This document shows, piece by piece, positions 35,491 to 45,275 of a stretch of DNA of 64,000 nt. This stretch comes from Citrifermentans bremense (GTDB lineage: Bacteria > Desulfobacterota > Desulfuromonadia > Geobacterales > Geobacteraceae), in NCBI RefSeq assembly GCF_014218275.1, contig NZ_AP023213.1:1590001-1654000 (forward strand), read 5' to 3'. How positions within the stretch are numbered: position 1 is the stretch's first letter; each line of letters starts with the position of its first letter. A model generated the notes under the pieces. The model was given only the letters and a program-made list of their open reading frames with translations. It had not been told where the DNA came from and searched no databases. Position numbers and translations under genes: made by a program.

Positions 35491-36540
35491 ATGATAGAGA
35501 TCGACGGCAGCGTCGGTGAGGGGGGAGGGCAAGTGCTGCGCAGCGCGCTCAGCCTCTCCTGCCTCACCGGCCAGGGTTTCAGGATCCACAGCATCCGCAA
35601 GAACAGGTCCAAGCCGGGGCTTATGCGCCAGCACCTGATGGCGGTGCAGGCCGCGGCCAGCATCTCTTCCGCTGAGCTTATCGGCGACCGGATCGGCTCA
35701 GGGGAGATCAGCTTCGTCCCCCGCGCCGTCAGGGGTGGCGACTACAGCTTCGATATCGGCACCGCGGGGTCAGCATCCCTCGTGCTGCAGACCGTCATCC
35801 CTGCGCTGCTTTCCGCAGGCCGCAAAAGCAGCGTCACCGTCACCGGCGGCACCCACGTCCCGTTCAGTCCCTGCTGGAACTACCTCTCCGAAATCTTCTG
35901 GCCTGCCGTAACCCGCCTGGGGGTAAAAGGCGGGCTCGACCTGGAGGCTTACGGCTTCTACCCGAAAGGGGGAGGGAGGGTCCGCTGCCGTCTCCATCCG
36001 CTTTCGCGTCCTTCCCCCCTGTCCCTCACCGACCGCGGCCGGCTTTTGCGCATCACCGGCTGCTCGGCGGTCGGCAACCTCCCCCTCTCCATAGCTGAAA
36101 GGCAGCGGTGCTCGGCGCTCGCTGTCTTGCGGCAGGAACTGGGAAGCGAGCTTCCCATCGACCTGGAGGCGCGGGAGGTGCGGGTCTACGGGCAGGGGAC
36201 CTTCATCTTCCTGAAGGGCCATTACGAGCTCGCCGACGCGGGGTTCGCATCCCTGGGCGCCCGCGGGAAGCCTGCGGAGCTTGTCGGGGAGGAGGCGGCG
36301 CGCGAGCTCCTGGAACACCATGGAACCGGGATGCCGGTGGACCCGCACCTGGCGGACCAACTGGTGCTTTACCTGGCGCGGGCCCAACAAGGATCGCGGT
36401 TCGCGACCTCGCGCATCACCTCCCATCTTGCGACCAACCTTCTGGTGGCGGGGTATTTCCTGGAACTGGAAACGAAACTTGGGGGTGCAGAGGGCGCTCC
36501 GGGGGAGGTGCGCATCTTGCCTGGAGGGAACCCGGCATGA
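35491..36540 (+). CDS. rtcA: RNA 3'-terminal phosphate cyclase
   Basis: A 349-residue RtcA-family enzyme that converts RNA 3'-phosphate ends to 2',3'-cyclic phosphates with ATP. Family marks: EIDGSVGEGGGQVLRSALSLS at the N-terminus (as segments), RKNRSKPGLMRQHL, GSASLVLQTVIPALL, FSPCWNYLSEIFWP and the C-terminal TSHLATN segment whose His is the adenylated catalytic residue in RtcA. No RtcB ligase or RtcR regulator gene is adjacent, in contrast to the enterobacterial operon. The gene starts 19 bases after the phosphofructokinase stop. Confidence 0.92.
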   Translation: MIEIDGSVGEGGGQVLRSALSLSCLTGQGFRIHSIRKNRSKPGLMRQHLMAVQAAASISSAELIGDRIGSGEISFVPRAVRGGDYSFDIGTAGSASLVLQTVIPALLSAGRKSSVTVTGGTHVPFSPCWNYLSEIFWPAVTRLGVKGGLDLEAYGFYPKGGGRVRCRLHPLSRPSPLSLTDRGRLLRITGCSAVGNLPLSIAERQRCSALAVLRQELGSELPIDLEAREVRVYGQGTFIFLKGHYELADAGFASLGARGKPAELVGEEAARELLEHHGTGMPVDPHLADQLVLYLARAQQGSRFATSRITSHLATNLLVAGYFLELETKLGGAEGAPGEVRILPGGNPA

Positions 36541-36577
36541 CGAAAGGGATGAGCTGAAGACTGGCGCGCAAACGATG

Positions 36578-36602
36578 AAGGCGGCCCAAGTGGGGCCGCC
36601 TT
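36578..36602. terminator. Intrinsic terminator between rtcA and the 4HB chemoreceptor
   Basis: AAGGCGGCC (36578-36586) pairs with GGCCGCCTT (36594-36602) around a 7-base loop, between convergent genes. The T-run is weak on both strands. Confidence 0.55.
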
Positions 36603-36639
36603 CGTCTGTTCCGGGTTATTTATTTCTTGCCTGCCGCAG

Positions 36640-38811
36640 CTAGTAGCGCTCGAACCCGACCTCCATCAGCTCGGTGTCACACATGTTTATGTGGAGCCCG
36701 GCGCCGGTGGTTAGGGGAGCGCTCCCCGCCTTGGTCATCTTCTTAGGCTGGGCCTGCTGCTTGTGCGCCTTCTTCCCCTGGGGCCTCATCTGGGCGCTGG
36801 TGGCGTTGATCTTGAAGAAAGCGACCGTCCCCTGCAACTGCTCTGCCTGGGAGGCGAGCTCCTCCGCCGTCGAGGCCATCTCCTCGGAGGCCGAGGCGTT
36901 TTGCTGGATCACCTGGTCCAACTGCTGAATCGCCCTGTTGATCTGTTCCGCCCCTGTGTCCTGCTCCTTGCAGGCGGCCGAGATCTCCTGCACCAGCTCG
37001 GCGGTCTTCTGGATGTCAGGGACCAGCTTCATCAGCAGCTCGCCCGCGTGCTCCGCCACTTCCACCGAGGTGAGGGAGAGGTCGCCGATCTCGCCCGCCG
37101 CCTTCTGGCTTCGCTCTGCGAGCTTGCGCACCTCGGAGGCGACAACCGCGAATCCCTTGCCGTGTTCCCCGGCCCGGGCCGCTTCGATGGCGGCGTTCAA
37201 GGCCAGAAGGTTCGTCTGCCGCGCTATCTCCTCGATGATGGAGGTCTTCGAGGCGATCTCCTTCATGGCGTTCACAGTCTTGGCGACGGCGTTGCCGCTT
37301 TCGCCGGCGTCGTCCGCCGACTTTGTCGCTATCTTCTCCGTCTCCACCGAGTTGTCGGCGTTCTGGCGGATGTTCGCCGTCATCTGCTCCATGGAGGAGC
37401 TTGCCTCTTCCGCTGCCGCCGCCTGTTCGCTCGCCCCTTGCGACATCTGCTCCGAGGTGGAGCTCAGCTCCTGGCTCCCGCTGGTGACGTTGTCCGCTGC
37501 CGACTTGACGTCCGCCACCACCTTGGTCAGGTTATGCACCATGGTGGCGAGCGCCTGCATCAGCCCGTCGTTTGCCGAGCGCTGCTTCACCTCCAGCATG
37601 AGGTTCCCTTCCGCGATCTCCTTGGCGAGGTGGGTGGCGTTGTTGTTGGCCTCGATCAGGAGGTTGATGTTGTTCTTGATGTCGTTGAAGTCCCCCTGGT
37701 AGACGTCGGTGATCTTCTCGGGGATGTCACCCTTGGAGATGCGGTCGACGTACTCGGCGGTCATGTTGATGGGTTGAACGAACGCGTCTATCAGCCGGTT
37801 CAGCCCGGTCAGCAATTCGCCCCAGGCCCCCTGGTAGGCTGCGGCGTTGCCGCGCACCTCCAGCTTCCCTTCCTGGATCCCCTTGATCAGGACGTTCATC
37901 TCTTCGGTCATCTTCCCGATGGTGGCGATCATCGCCGTCAGGTTCTTCCCCATGAGATCCCGGTCGGACTTGGGAGTGACCTGCACCGAGAGGTCTCCAT
38001 GCGCCACCATTTCAGCTGCGAGGGAGGCCTCCTTGATGTTGTCGGCCATGTTCTTGAACGACCTTGACAGCATGGCGATCTCGTCTTGCCCGTCGGTTGC
38101 GATCTGGACGTCGACATCCCCCAGGGCGAGCTTGTCGGCGCACCCGGCCAGCGCGTTGACCGGCCTGGTAATGCTGCGGGTGGTGAAGAAGGCGGTGACG
38201 GCGCCGATGATGAGGGCGATGACGGCCATCACCAGTGTGATGGTCATCGACCTGTTCGACACGGCGACCGCACCCTTGTAGCGCTCCTCGATCCCGGACT
38301 CCTGGTACTTCACCAGCTGGTCGAACGAGGCGAAGATGGCGGCGCAAAGCGGGGCGGCTTCCTTCTCGAACACCTCGGCGGCGCGGGCGGTGTTGTTGGC
38401 CATGGCCAACTCGATCACCTGGTTGTTAGCCTTTCGCGCGTTCTCGAGCGACTGCTTGGCGGCGGCGATCAGTTCTTTCCCCTTGTCCGTGGTCTCCAGC
38501 TTCTCCAGGTTGTCCATGGCGGCCTTGTACTTCGCCCTGGCCGCCTCGATCTTCTTCCCTTCCTCCTGCCTGGCCGTGTTGGTGGACTGGAGCATCATGT
38601 TCTGAATGGCGGAGACGATGGCATTCACCTCTTTCGAGGCTTCGTTCGCCTTCTGGATCTTGCCGTAGTCCTTCTCGACGATGGTGTCCATTCCACCATC
38701 GACCTTCATCATGCCGATGACGCCGATGGCGCTGATCGCAAGCAGAAACAGCAGAATCACTCCGAAACCTGCACCTAAGCGTTGCCCGATCTTCATGTCC
38801 TGAACTCTCAT
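36640..38811 (-). CDS. Methyl-accepting chemotaxis protein with 4HB sensor
   Basis: A 723-residue chemoreceptor. TM1 is at about 12-34, a four-helix-bundle (4HB_MCP) periplasmic domain at about 35-188, TM2 at about 190-212, then HAMP repeats (about 213-420) and the signalling domain (about 430-690) with [21 protein letters not shown] region and [16 protein letters not shown]. Its signalling hairpin is close to that of the Cache receptor at 3629. It ends with LMEVGFERY, a short tail similar to the other receptor (DSGFERF); neither has the NWETF-type pentapeptide. The ATG at 38811 has GGAGGG 6 bases upstream. Confidence 0.92.
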   Translation of the reverse strand: MRVQDMKIGQRLGAGFGVILLFLLAISAIGVIGMMKVDGGMDTIVEKDYGKIQKANEASKEVNAIVSAIQNMMLQSTNTARQEEGKKIEAARAKYKAAMDNLEKLETTDKGKELIAAAKQSLENARKANNQVIELAMANNTARAAEVFEKEAAPLCAAIFASFDQLVKYQESGIEERYKGAVAVSNRSMTITLVMAVIALIIGAVTAFFTTRSITRPVNALAGCADKLALGDVDVQIATDGQDEIAMLSRSFKNMADNIKEASLAAEMVAHGDLSVQVTPKSDRDLMGKNLTAMIATIGKMTEEMNVLIKGIQEGKLEVRGNAAAYQGAWGELLTGLNRLIDAFVQPINMTAEYVDRISKGDIPEKITDVYQGDFNDIKNNINLLIEANNNATHLAKEIAEGNLMLEVKQRSANDGLMQALATMVHNLTKVVADVKSAADNVTSGSQELSSTSEQMSQGASEQAAAAEEASSSMEQMTANIRQNADNSVETEKIATKSADDAGESGNAVAKTVNAMKEIASKTSIIEEIARQTNLLALNAAIEAARAGEHGKGFAVVASEVRKLAERSQKAAGEIGDLSLTSVEVAEHAGELLMKLVPDIQKTAELVQEISAACKEQDTGAEQINRAIQQLDQVIQQNASASEEMASTAEELASQAEQLQGTVAFFKINATSAQMRPQGKKAHKQQAQPKKMTKAGSAPLTTGAGLHINMCDTELMEVGFERY

Positions 38812-38906
38812 CACAATCCCTCCGATACATTTAATGGTACGGATTGGCGCGCGGACCGCGGAACTGCCTTAGAGGTTCGACGCCTTCTTGACCGTTCTGA
38901 CACTAA

Positions 38907-38934
38907 AAAAGCACCTGGTGCCGATGGTGCTTTT
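38907..38934 (-). terminator. Intrinsic terminator of the Nudix operon
   Basis: AAAAGCACC and GGTGCTTTT form a 9-bp stem with a 10-base loop. On the minus strand it ends in six T residues. It lies 160 bases after the Nudix stop and may also insulate the chemoreceptor promoter. Confidence 0.65.
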
Positions 38935-39094
38935 CTTTCTTTATCGAACTGGTGTAGGAAAACTTGAAGTTTTTTTTCGTTATAGCCTACTGTCGATATG
39001 GCAGAGGGGGGAGCGGAGCGGCGTTTGTGTCGGCGGAAGGCGCGGTTATGAGAGTAGGGCAGTAGGAAATGGGGCTGCTATGACAGGTCCGGTT

Positions 39095-39553
39095 CTAGTG
39101 ATGGACGAGCAGGCAGAGTTGGTCTATCAGCGGCACCTGCCCCTTCAGTATCTTGACCCTGGCGGCCCCGGGCTCGAACCAGCCGGCCCGGTCCACCTCT
39201 GGGAACTGAACCGTACGTCCCGAGCGAGGGGGCCACTCAAGGGAAAAGGTGTTGCTGCCGAGGGCGGACGGGTCGCAGTCACCGGCAAAGGCCCAGGCCT
39301 TCACCCGTTTTCCACCCGGCTGCCGGATCTCGGCGAGTTCCAGAAAATCCCCCTGCGCCACCAGCCCGGTCTCCTCGGTGAATTCACGCCGGGCCGCCTC
39401 GAGCGGGTCCTCGCCGGGGAGGTACTCCCCCTTCGGTATGGACCAGGCTCCCTCGTCCTTGCGGGCCCAGAAAGGCCCCCCGGGGTGCACCAGGAAAAGT
39501 TCCAGTCGCCCCTCTTTGAACCGGTACATGACGAGCCCGGCGCTTTGCTTCAT
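39095..39553 (-). CDS. Nudix hydrolase
   Basis: A 152-residue Nudix protein. The box GEYLPGEDPLEAARREFTEETGL (residues about 42-64, given as its pattern Gx5Ex7REFxEExG) has all metal-binding Glu residues. The N-terminus SAGLVMYRFKEGRLELFLVHPGGPFW resembles the Ap4A/NTP pyrophosphohydrolase-like group. Substrate unknown. It starts one base after the stop of the UPF0126 gene, so they form one unit. Confidence 0.88.
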   Translation of the reverse strand: MKQSAGLVMYRFKEGRLELFLVHPGGPFWARKDEGAWSIPKGEYLPGEDPLEAARREFTEETGLVAQGDFLELAEIRQPGGKRVKAWAFAGDCDPSALGSNTFSLEWPPRSGRTVQFPEVDRAGWFEPGAARVKILKGQVPLIDQLCLLVHH

Positions 39554-39554
39554 C

Positions 39555-40172
39555 TCAAAGCGCCTGCCCGCGCGGCAACTGCCATCCCTTGATGATAGCC
39601 GCGCATCTGATCAGGATCACGGTGGCGGCGGAGACGGTGAGGTTCACCGTGTTGGGGAGTTCGGTGAAATGCAGGAAGTAGAAGAGGGCGCCGCCGACCA
39701 CGCAGGCCGAGGCGTAGATCTCGCGCTGCAGGATGAGCGGGATCTGGTTGCTTAAAAGGTCGCGCACCAGCCCCCCGCAGGTGGCGGTCATAACCCCCAT
39801 GATGATCGACCCCATGAGCCCCAGGTTGAACTGGAGCGCCTTCGAGGTGCCGATGACCAGGAAGGTCCCAAGCCCCAGGGCGTCCAATAGCAGCATGGCC
39901 CGGTTCATCCTCTCGAAGCTCCTGGGGGTGAGAAAGACGACAACGGAGGCGGTCACGGCCAGGTAGAGGTAGAGCTCGTTCTTGAAGCAAAAAGGCGGGG
40001 TGTCGTTCAAAAGGACGTCGCGGATCACGCCGCCGCCGGTCGCGGTGACGATGCCAAGGACGATGACCCCCAATAGGTCCATGCCGCGGCGCACTCCCGC
40101 AAGCGCTCCCGAGGCGGCGAAGGCGACCGTACCGAGGAGGTCCAGCGCGTAGATGATGGCTTGGTTGTTCAT
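39555..40172 (-). CDS. UPF0126 / YicG-type membrane protein
   Basis: A 205-residue integral membrane protein with six to seven helices arranged as two homologous halves, each containing a Gly-rich TATGGGVIRD or TATCGGLVRD motif. That duplication defines the UPF0126 (PF03458) family, whose fold is that of TRIC-type cation channels and for which glycine transport has been proposed. The substrate here is open. It is followed directly by the Nudix gene. Confidence 0.88.
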   Translation of the reverse strand: MNNQAIIYALDLLGTVAFAASGALAGVRRGMDLLGVIVLGIVTATGGGVIRDVLLNDTPPFCFKNELYLYLAVTASVVVFLTPRSFERMNRAMLLLDALGLGTFLVIGTSKALQFNLGLMGSIIMGVMTATCGGLVRDLLSNQIPLILQREIYASACVVGGALFYFLHFTELPNTVNLTVSAATVILIRCAAIIKGWQLPRGQAL

Positions 40173-40291
40173 TTGCTATGGTTCCTGTCTGTGGGGATCT
40201 GTCTTCGGAGGGACTGCCGTTGAAGGCCCCCCGCGGCAGCAGGGGGGATCGCGCCAGGAAGCGGAAGGGGGGGCGCCTTTCTCTACGTTGG

Positions 40292-41965
40292 CTACTCCTC
40301 GAACTCGTCGTGGTGTTGTCCCGGCGCCTGGTAGTCCTCGACGTCGTGCCAGAAACGTTGCTGCAGCTCCTTTAAAAGGGGCTCCAGGCTCTTGCGGTCG
40401 CCGGCGCTGATGGTGATGGCGCCGTACCTGCGGCCTACCTGGCGCACCTTCATGAACGCGAGTGGGTCCCCCTTCTTGAGTTCCGGGAGGAGGTCCGCCT
40501 TGTTGAAGACCAGAAGCTTCGGCTTCTGCGAGAGCTCCAGCTCAGCGAGGATTGCGTCCACCTGGACGATCTGCTCCTCGAAGCGTGGGTTGCTGCAGTC
40601 CACCAGGTGGATCAGGAGGTCCGCGTCTTTCAGCTCCTCGAGCGTCGCCTTGAACGCGCCAAGGAGCGACTTGGGGAGGCTGCGGATGAAGCCGACCGTG
40701 TCGGTGATGATCACCTCGCGGTCCATGGGGAAGCGGAGCCGGCGCGAGGAGGTGTCGAGAGTGGCGAAAAGGAGGTCCTCGGTGAACACCTCGCTACGGG
40801 TGAGCGTGTTCAAGAGCGTCGACTTCCCGGCGTTGGTGTAGCCTACGATGGAGATGATGGGGATCCCGGCCTTCACCCTCTTCTGGCGGCGCTGGTAGCG
40901 GCCGTTGGAGAGCTCCTTCAGCTCCCGCTCCAGATGGGCGATGCGGTCCCTGATGCGCCTGCGGTCGACCTCGAGCTTGGTCTCGCCCGGCCCGCGCCCG
41001 CCGATCCCCCCCATGAGCCGCGACATCTGCACGCCGCGGCCGATCAGCCTGGGGAGAAGGTACTTGAGCTGGGCGAGCTCCACCTGCACCTTGCCGTCCT
41101 GGCTCGTGGCGCGCCTAGCGAAGATGTCCAGGATCAGCTGGCTGCGGTCGATGACCTTCAGTTCGGTGAGCTCCGAGATGGAGCGGACCTGGGCCGGGGA
41201 GAGCTCCTGGTCGAAGACCAGCATGGTGGCGCCGAACTGCAGCGCCTTGATCAGCACCTCGCGGATCTTCCCCTCCCCCAGGAGGTAGCGGGGGTTGAAC
41301 TCCTTGGGGCGCTGGATCACGGTGTCGAGGACACCGACCCCGGCGGTTCTGGCGAGCTCCTTCAGTTCCTCCATGGAGTCGACCGCCTCTTCCATCGGTC
41401 GCTGGGTCACCGAGATGAGGATGCCGCGCTCCTGCCCCGTGGCGACCAGCGTCCCTTCCTTGAGGCCGCGCTCCAGGGTCTGCTCCAGGGTCTCGACGAA
41501 GGAGCGGAAGTCGAGGTCGAACTTGGCGAAGGGTATAGAGGGCTCCACCTGGTAGGGGAGGTGGTGCCCCTCGGGGGGAACCAGCGCCGCCGTCTGGATA
41601 GAGAATCGGTCCGGGTTCTGGGTAAGCTGCAGGGCCGCGACCATGTCGAGGCGCAAGAGCGAGAGGTCGGTCAGGTCGTCGTCGGAGAGGGGCTCCCCTT
41701 TCAGGTGGGTGTGCACCAGGCGGATGCCGCGCAAAAGCCTGCGCCCAAGCGGGTAATCCTCCAGGTGCGGGATCATCAGGGCGCGCTCGTCGCCGACGAC
41801 GACGTAGGCGATCTCCCCGATGCGGCTCACCAGGATGCCCAGCTGGCGCCTGATCTCCAGGGAGATGTCGGAGAGCTCCCGGGCCAGTTCCAGCGAGATC
41901 ACCTCGCCCGGTTTCACACGGCGGCGGTACAGCCTTTCGAGCCGCTTTACCTGGCTCGACTTCAA
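40292..41965 (-). CDS. hflX: Ribosome-associated GTPase HflX
   Basis: A GTPase that acts on the large ribosomal subunit and can split stalled ribosomes. It is at least 557 residues, longer than the 426 of E. coli because of a long N-terminal region (about 1-175) seen in several deltaproteobacteria. The HflX domain follows with [14 protein letters not shown], then the G domain: [19 protein letters not shown]. The listed end is a TTG; conserved sequence appears to continue about 10 codons upstream, where the frame has no ATG or GTG. AGGAGG sits 6 bases before an in-frame ATC at 41995, just after the fabI stop, so translation may begin there. Confidence 0.88.
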   Translation of the reverse strand: MKSSQVKRLERLYRRRVKPGEVISLELARELSDISLEIRRQLGILVSRIGEIAYVVVGDERALMIPHLEDYPLGRRLLRGIRLVHTHLKGEPLSDDDLTDLSLLRLDMVAALQLTQNPDRFSIQTAALVPPEGHHLPYQVEPSIPFAKFDLDFRSFVETLEQTLERGLKEGTLVATGQERGILISVTQRPMEEAVDSMEELKELARTAGVGVLDTVIQRPKEFNPRYLLGEGKIREVLIKALQFGATMLVFDQELSPAQVRSISELTELKVIDRSQLILDIFARRATSQDGKVQVELAQLKYLLPRLIGRGVQMSRLMGGIGGRGPGETKLEVDRRRIRDRIAHLERELKELSNGRYQRRQKRVKAGIPIISIVGYTNAGKSTLLNTLTRSEVFTEDLLFATLDTSSRRLRFPMDREVIITDTVGFIRSLPKSLLGAFKATLEELKDADLLIHLVDCSNPRFEEQIVQVDAILAELELSQKPKLLVFNKADLLPELKKGDPLAFMKVRQVGRRYGAITISAGDRKSLEPLLKELQQRFWHDVEDYQAPGQHHDEFEE

Positions 41966-41992
41966 CCCTGTCAGATTACCGTGCAGTCCTTT

Positions 41993-42007
41993 GATGGCGC
42001 GCCTCCT
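41993..42007 (-). promoter_or_regulatory. Ribosome binding site pointing to an ATC start for hflX
   Basis: On the minus strand AGGAGG (42007-42002), CGCGCC, then ATC (41995-41993), in frame with hflX. The in-frame stop TAG that ends the upstream open stretch overlaps the fabI stop region, and no ATG, GTG or TTG lies between it and the TTG at 41965. Confidence 0.45.
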
Positions 42008-42010
42008 GTC

Positions 42011-42781
42011 CTAAAGGCCGATGATGTTGTAGCCGCTGTCGACGAAGTGGATCTCCCCGGTGACCCCTGCGGCGAGAGGGCCGGCGAGGTAGAGCGCCGA
42101 GTTGGCGACGTCCTCCTGGGTGATGTTGCGCCTAAGCGGCGCCTTGCCGGCCACGTGGCCGGCGATCTGGCCGAAGCCGCCGATGCCGGCCGAGGCGAGG
42201 GTGCGCAGGGGGCCGGCGGAGATGGCGTTGACCCGGGTCCCTTCAGGGCCCATGGCCTCGGCCAAGTAGCGCACGCTGGCCTCCAGCGCTGCCTTGGCGA
42301 CACCCATGACGTTGTAGTTGGGGAAAACCTTCTGCGCGCCGTAGTAGGTCATGGCGATGATGCTCCCCCCCCGCCCTTGCATGAGCGGCGCGGCCTCCTT
42401 GGCCAGCGCGATCAGGGAGTAGGCGCTGATGTCGAGCGCCGTGGCGAAACCCTCGCGCGTGGTGTTCAGGAAGGAGCCCTTCAACTCGTCCTTATTGGCG
42501 AAGGCCACCGAGTGCACCAGGATGTCCAGCCCGCCCCACTGCTTCGCCACGTCGGCGAAAAGCCTTGCTATGTCCTCGTCGCTTCTCACGTCGCAGGGGA
42601 GAAACATGCTGGCCCCGATGCTCTCGCCCAGGGGGATGACCCTTTTGGCGACGCTCTCTCCGGCGTAGGCGAGGGCGATTTCGGCACCCTCGCGTCTGAA
42701 AGCCTCGGCTACCGCCCAGGCGATGCTTTTGTCGTTGGCAACGCCGAAAATCAGCGCCTTTTTCCCTTCAAGTAAACCCAT
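42011..42781 (-). CDS. fabI: Enoyl-[acyl-carrier-protein] reductase FabI
   Basis: A 256-residue NADH-dependent reductase for the last step of each fatty-acid elongation round. It shows the divergent SDR N-terminus LIFGVANDKSIAWA, the FLPCDV segment, HSVAFA and the FabI-type catalytic pair Tyr-x6-Lys in YNVMGVAKAALE near residues 156-163. ISAGPLRTLA and the C-terminal DSGYNIIGL are also typical. It is upstream of hflX in the same transcription unit with only 15 bases between them. Confidence 0.95.
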   Translation of the reverse strand: MGLLEGKKALIFGVANDKSIAWAVAEAFRREGAEIALAYAGESVAKRVIPLGESIGASMFLPCDVRSDEDIARLFADVAKQWGGLDILVHSVAFANKDELKGSFLNTTREGFATALDISAYSLIALAKEAAPLMQGRGGSIIAMTYYGAQKVFPNYNVMGVAKAALEASVRYLAEAMGPEGTRVNAISAGPLRTLASAGIGGFGQIAGHVAGKAPLRRNITQEDVANSALYLAGPLAAGVTGEIHFVDSGYNIIGL

Positions 42782-43026
42782 GCGTCTTCTCTCCCGGCCT
42801 GTGTCGTCGCATTAGGAATGGTTACTCCGCGACCGACGTACAGCGGCACATAATAATGAAAAAAATTAGAGTTGGCAAGGACTATGGCGGGTTTGCGCCC
42901 TTGCCGGGAGGCGTTTGGCGGCGGCCGGACCGGGTTCGCGGTCACGCTTCTGTCCGGGGCTTGGGGCAATCGCCGCTTGCGCCGCAACCCCGCCCTGGGC
43001 CGCTGGCGCGGCCGGTCCACGGTGCG

Positions 43027-43269
43027 CTACGGCTCCGGGGTGGCTGGGGGATGCTGGTGGTGTTGCGGCTCTGTCGCTTCGACCCTACGGGAGAGTGCCA
43101 GGGTCTGCTCGATCGCCACGAGCCGCTTCTCCATCTCCTCCAGAAGGACCAGGGAGCGGTCCACTTTCCCCTTGATGCTGAGGACCAGGAAGGGGACCAG
43201 GAACCAGATCACCACCAGGAAAAACCCGAGGATGGACATCATCATCATGAAGCCGCCGAAGATTTCCAT
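43027..43269 (-). CDS. Small single-pass membrane protein
   Basis: An 80-residue protein that I do not recognise. A Met-rich start leads into one membrane helix (about residues 8-32, ILGFFLVVIWFLVPFLVLSI), then a cytoplasmic amphipathic helix (DRSLVLLEEMEKRLVAIEQTL) and a His/Pro-rich end. The layout suggests a membrane-anchored coiled-coil partner of a larger complex. It is 10 bases downstream of the TSCPD gene, likely co-transcribed. Confidence 0.65.
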   Translation of the reverse strand: MEIFGGFMMMMSILGFFLVVIWFLVPFLVLSIKGKVDRSLVLLEEMEKRLVAIEQTLALSRRVEATEPQHHQHPPATPEP

Positions 43270-43279
43270 GTTCGCCCCT

Positions 43280-43537
43280 TTACGATGGGATGTTGCCGGT
43301 CTGTGCCTGCTCCAGTGCCCGGGCCAGCTGATCGGGACAGGAGGTGTCCCCCTGGCAGGCGATTCCCTTGAGCCTCTTGACCGCCTCGCTCACCTCCATG
43401 CCGCGTACCAGCGCGGCGACCGCCTGGGTGTTGCCGGCGCAGCCGTCCACGAACGTGGTCTCCACGATCACGCCGTTGTCGATCTCTATCTCGATGCGGG
43501 AGGCGCAGCTCCCTGAAGTCTGGTAGCTGATTTTCAT
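43280..43537 (-). CDS. TSCPD domain protein
   Basis: An 85-residue protein consisting of one TSCPD domain (TIGR03905 type). Marks are CASRIEIEIDNGVI near the start, FVDGCAGNTQAV, and the name-giving TSCPDQLA near residue 66, with four Cys residues. The same fold occurs at the C-terminus of class II ribonucleotide reductases, where it binds metal. The function of the stand-alone form is unknown. Confidence 0.83.
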   Translation of the reverse strand: MKISYQTSGSCASRIEIEIDNGVIVETTFVDGCAGNTQAVAALVRGMEVSEAVKRLKGIACQGDTSCPDQLARALEQAQTGNIPS

Positions 43538-43622
43538 CTGCGTGTAGAGCTCCTTTTTGAAATGTGATGCACCGGCGCCGGCGGCGTCTCTCGCCTCTGT
43601 CCAACTCCCTTAACTCGTCTAT

Positions 43623-43658
43623 CCCCCCTCTCACTCTGGGAGAGGGCCGGGGTGAGGG
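43623..43658. repeat. REP-like hairpin repeat
   Basis: CCCCTCTCACTCTGGGAGAGG followed by GCCGGGGTGAGGG, described by parts: a pyrimidine arm, TCTGGGAGAG centre and a GGTGAGGG tail. It resembles the copy at 51377 and a hairpin class common in many bacterial genomes. Confidence 0.6.
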
Positions 43659-43730
43659 TCGGGTTGAGGGGCGGAGGCGGCGTCGTCCGCGCCGCTGAAG
43701 TGGGCGGTATATCGCGAAGCGGGGAAAAAG

Positions 43731-44240
43731 TCAATCGGCGAGGGCCAGGGCACTGGCCATGGTGAGCCGCTCGGGACCTGGAAACTGCTGCAGGTACAGG
43801 GCGTTGATGGCGGCGAGCATGGTGTTGAGCCGCTCGAGGTCGATGATGGCGCTGCCGGGGATGCTGGAAAGGCCCTTGAAGTTCTCGGGGCAGAAGTCGA
43901 TGCTTTTCTCCCCTTCGCGGGTAAGCATGAGCGGCAGGCCGTGGGTGCGGCAGATCACGGGGCGCGCCTCGTAGAGCAGGCAGAGCCCCTCGTGGAGCAG
44001 TGGGCAGCGGCCGGAGGGGGCGGTTGCGGCCAGTCGGCGGATGCGGTCGGCTTCCTCGGGGGGGCGGCTTTTCAGCGCCGCCCTGAGTGCCGCGGCCTCC
44101 ACAGCGAATACAGAGAGGTGCCGGCAGCAGGCGTCGCATCCGGCGCGGCAGGAGATGTCCCCTGCGAACTGCTGCACCGTCCGGGCGCAGAGTTCGTCGA
44201 TGCGCTCCAAAAGGGCGCGGTAGTTTTCCAGTCCCGGCAT
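43731..44240 (-). CDS. YkgJ-family Cys-cluster protein
   Basis: A 169-residue protein with the zinc/iron chelation pattern of PF03692: CRAGCDACCRH (about residues 31-41), GRCPLL, LCLLYEARPVICRTHG and DFCPENF. The Cys set probably binds a metal or FeS cluster. The biochemical role is not known. Its start lies one base after the stop of the response-regulator gene, so both are co-transcribed. Confidence 0.85.
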   Translation of the reverse strand: MPGLENYRALLERIDELCARTVQQFAGDISCRAGCDACCRHLSVFAVEAAALRAALKSRPPEEADRIRRLAATAPSGRCPLLHEGLCLLYEARPVICRTHGLPLMLTREGEKSIDFCPENFKGLSSIPGSAIIDLERLNTMLAAINALYLQQFPGPERLTMASALALAD

Positions 44241-44241
44241 G

Positions 44242-44655
44242 CTAGCTGTTCTCGCGCAGGCTCTTGCTGAACTCTTCCATCAGCTGCTTGTTGAGGTAGA
44301 AGTAGGGCTTCTCTATGGTGCCGGCAAAGCCGAAGGTCCTGAAATTTATCATCACCGGGTCGTCGGTGCGGCCGCTCGACACGTACCCCTTGGCGTCAGG
44401 GTCGATTTCCAAAAGGCGCTTCATCGCCTCCTGCCCACCCATCCCCCCGGGTATGTTCAGATCCAGTATCACCGCTGCGAAGCACCGCCCCGCCTGGTGC
44501 CGCTCCCGGTACAGCTCGACGGCCTCGCTCCCGTCGATGGCGAACTCGACCTCAAAGCCGTACCTCTTCAGGGTCTCGCCCGCGACGAAACGGACCATTT
44601 CGTCGTCGTCCATGACCAGAACCTTTGCAACTACCTGACCATTGTCGTTTTGCAT
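44242..44655 (-). CDS. Single-domain response regulator
   Basis: A 137-residue receiver domain. The acidic pocket DDD (residues 16-18), the phospho-acceptor Asp in ILDLNIPG near residue 64 and the conserved Lys in IEKPY are present, and SSG gives the switch Ser. There is no output domain, so it acts by protein contact or phosphotransfer. The last 20 residues form an extra helix. No kinase is adjacent; the downstream YkgJ-type gene is its only operon partner. Confidence 0.87.
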   Translation of the reverse strand: MQNDNGQVVAKVLVMDDDEMVRFVAGETLKRYGFEVEFAIDGSEAVELYRERHQAGRCFAAVILDLNIPGGMGGQEAMKRLLEIDPDAKGYVSSGRTDDPVMINFRTFGFAGTIEKPYFYLNKQLMEEFSKSLRENS

Positions 44656-44783
44656 TGGAAGCTTCCCTAGTTACACGGTTGTTAAGCTGCGGCTGACGTG
44701 ATATTAATCTATAGCCGGTATGTTTGCAGCTGGCAAGTCACTTTTTCATGTGAGTGCCAATTCATCCTGAGGAGAATCTGAAC

Positions 44784-45266
44784 ATGGCGAAGGTAAAGTC
44801 GCCGGTCACCGCCGCCGTGCGCGTGCTGCGGCAGGCAGGGGTGGCCTACGGCGAGCACCCCTACCAGTACGAGGAAAAGGGGGGGACAGCCGTCTCGGCG
44901 CGGGAGCTCGGCGTAGACGAGAGATGCGTCATAAAGACCCTGATCATGGAGGACGAGGCCAAGAACCCGCTCGTGGTCCTCATGCACGGAGACCGCCAGG
45001 TCTCGACGAAGGAGCTGGCCCGCGTGATCGGAGTGAAGGCCGTAGCCCCCTGCACCCCCGAGACGGCCAACCGCCACTCCGGGTACCTTGTGGGGGGGAC
45101 CTCCCCGTTCGGCACCAGGAAGCGGATGCCGGTCTACCTGGAAGAAAGCATCCTGGAGCTCCCGCTCATCTACATCAACGGCGGCAGCCGCGGTTTCCTC
45201 GTCTCCATGCCTCCCGCCGAGCTGGTCCGGGCGCTGCAGCCGGTGCCGGTGAAGGTGGGAATCTAG
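44784..45266 (+). CDS. ybaK: Cys-tRNA(Pro)/Cys-tRNA(Cys) deacylase YbaK
   Basis: A 160-residue YbaK/EbsC-type editing enzyme that hydrolyses Cys-tRNA(Pro) in trans. Family marks: HPYQYEEKGG, VIKTLIME with the substrate-contacting Lys, GDRQVSTKELARVIG, PCTPETANRHSGYLVGGTSPFGT and the INGGSRGF near the C-terminus. Length is normal. GAGGAGAA lies about 8 bases before the ATG at 44784. The sirtuin gene starts 9 bases after it. Confidence 0.9.
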   Translation: MAKVKSPVTAAVRVLRQAGVAYGEHPYQYEEKGGTAVSARELGVDERCVIKTLIMEDEAKNPLVVLMHGDRQVSTKELARVIGVKAVAPCTPETANRHSGYLVGGTSPFGTRKRMPVYLEESILELPLIYINGGSRGFLVSMPPAELVRALQPVPVKVGI

Positions 45267-45275
45267 GAGGAGCCG

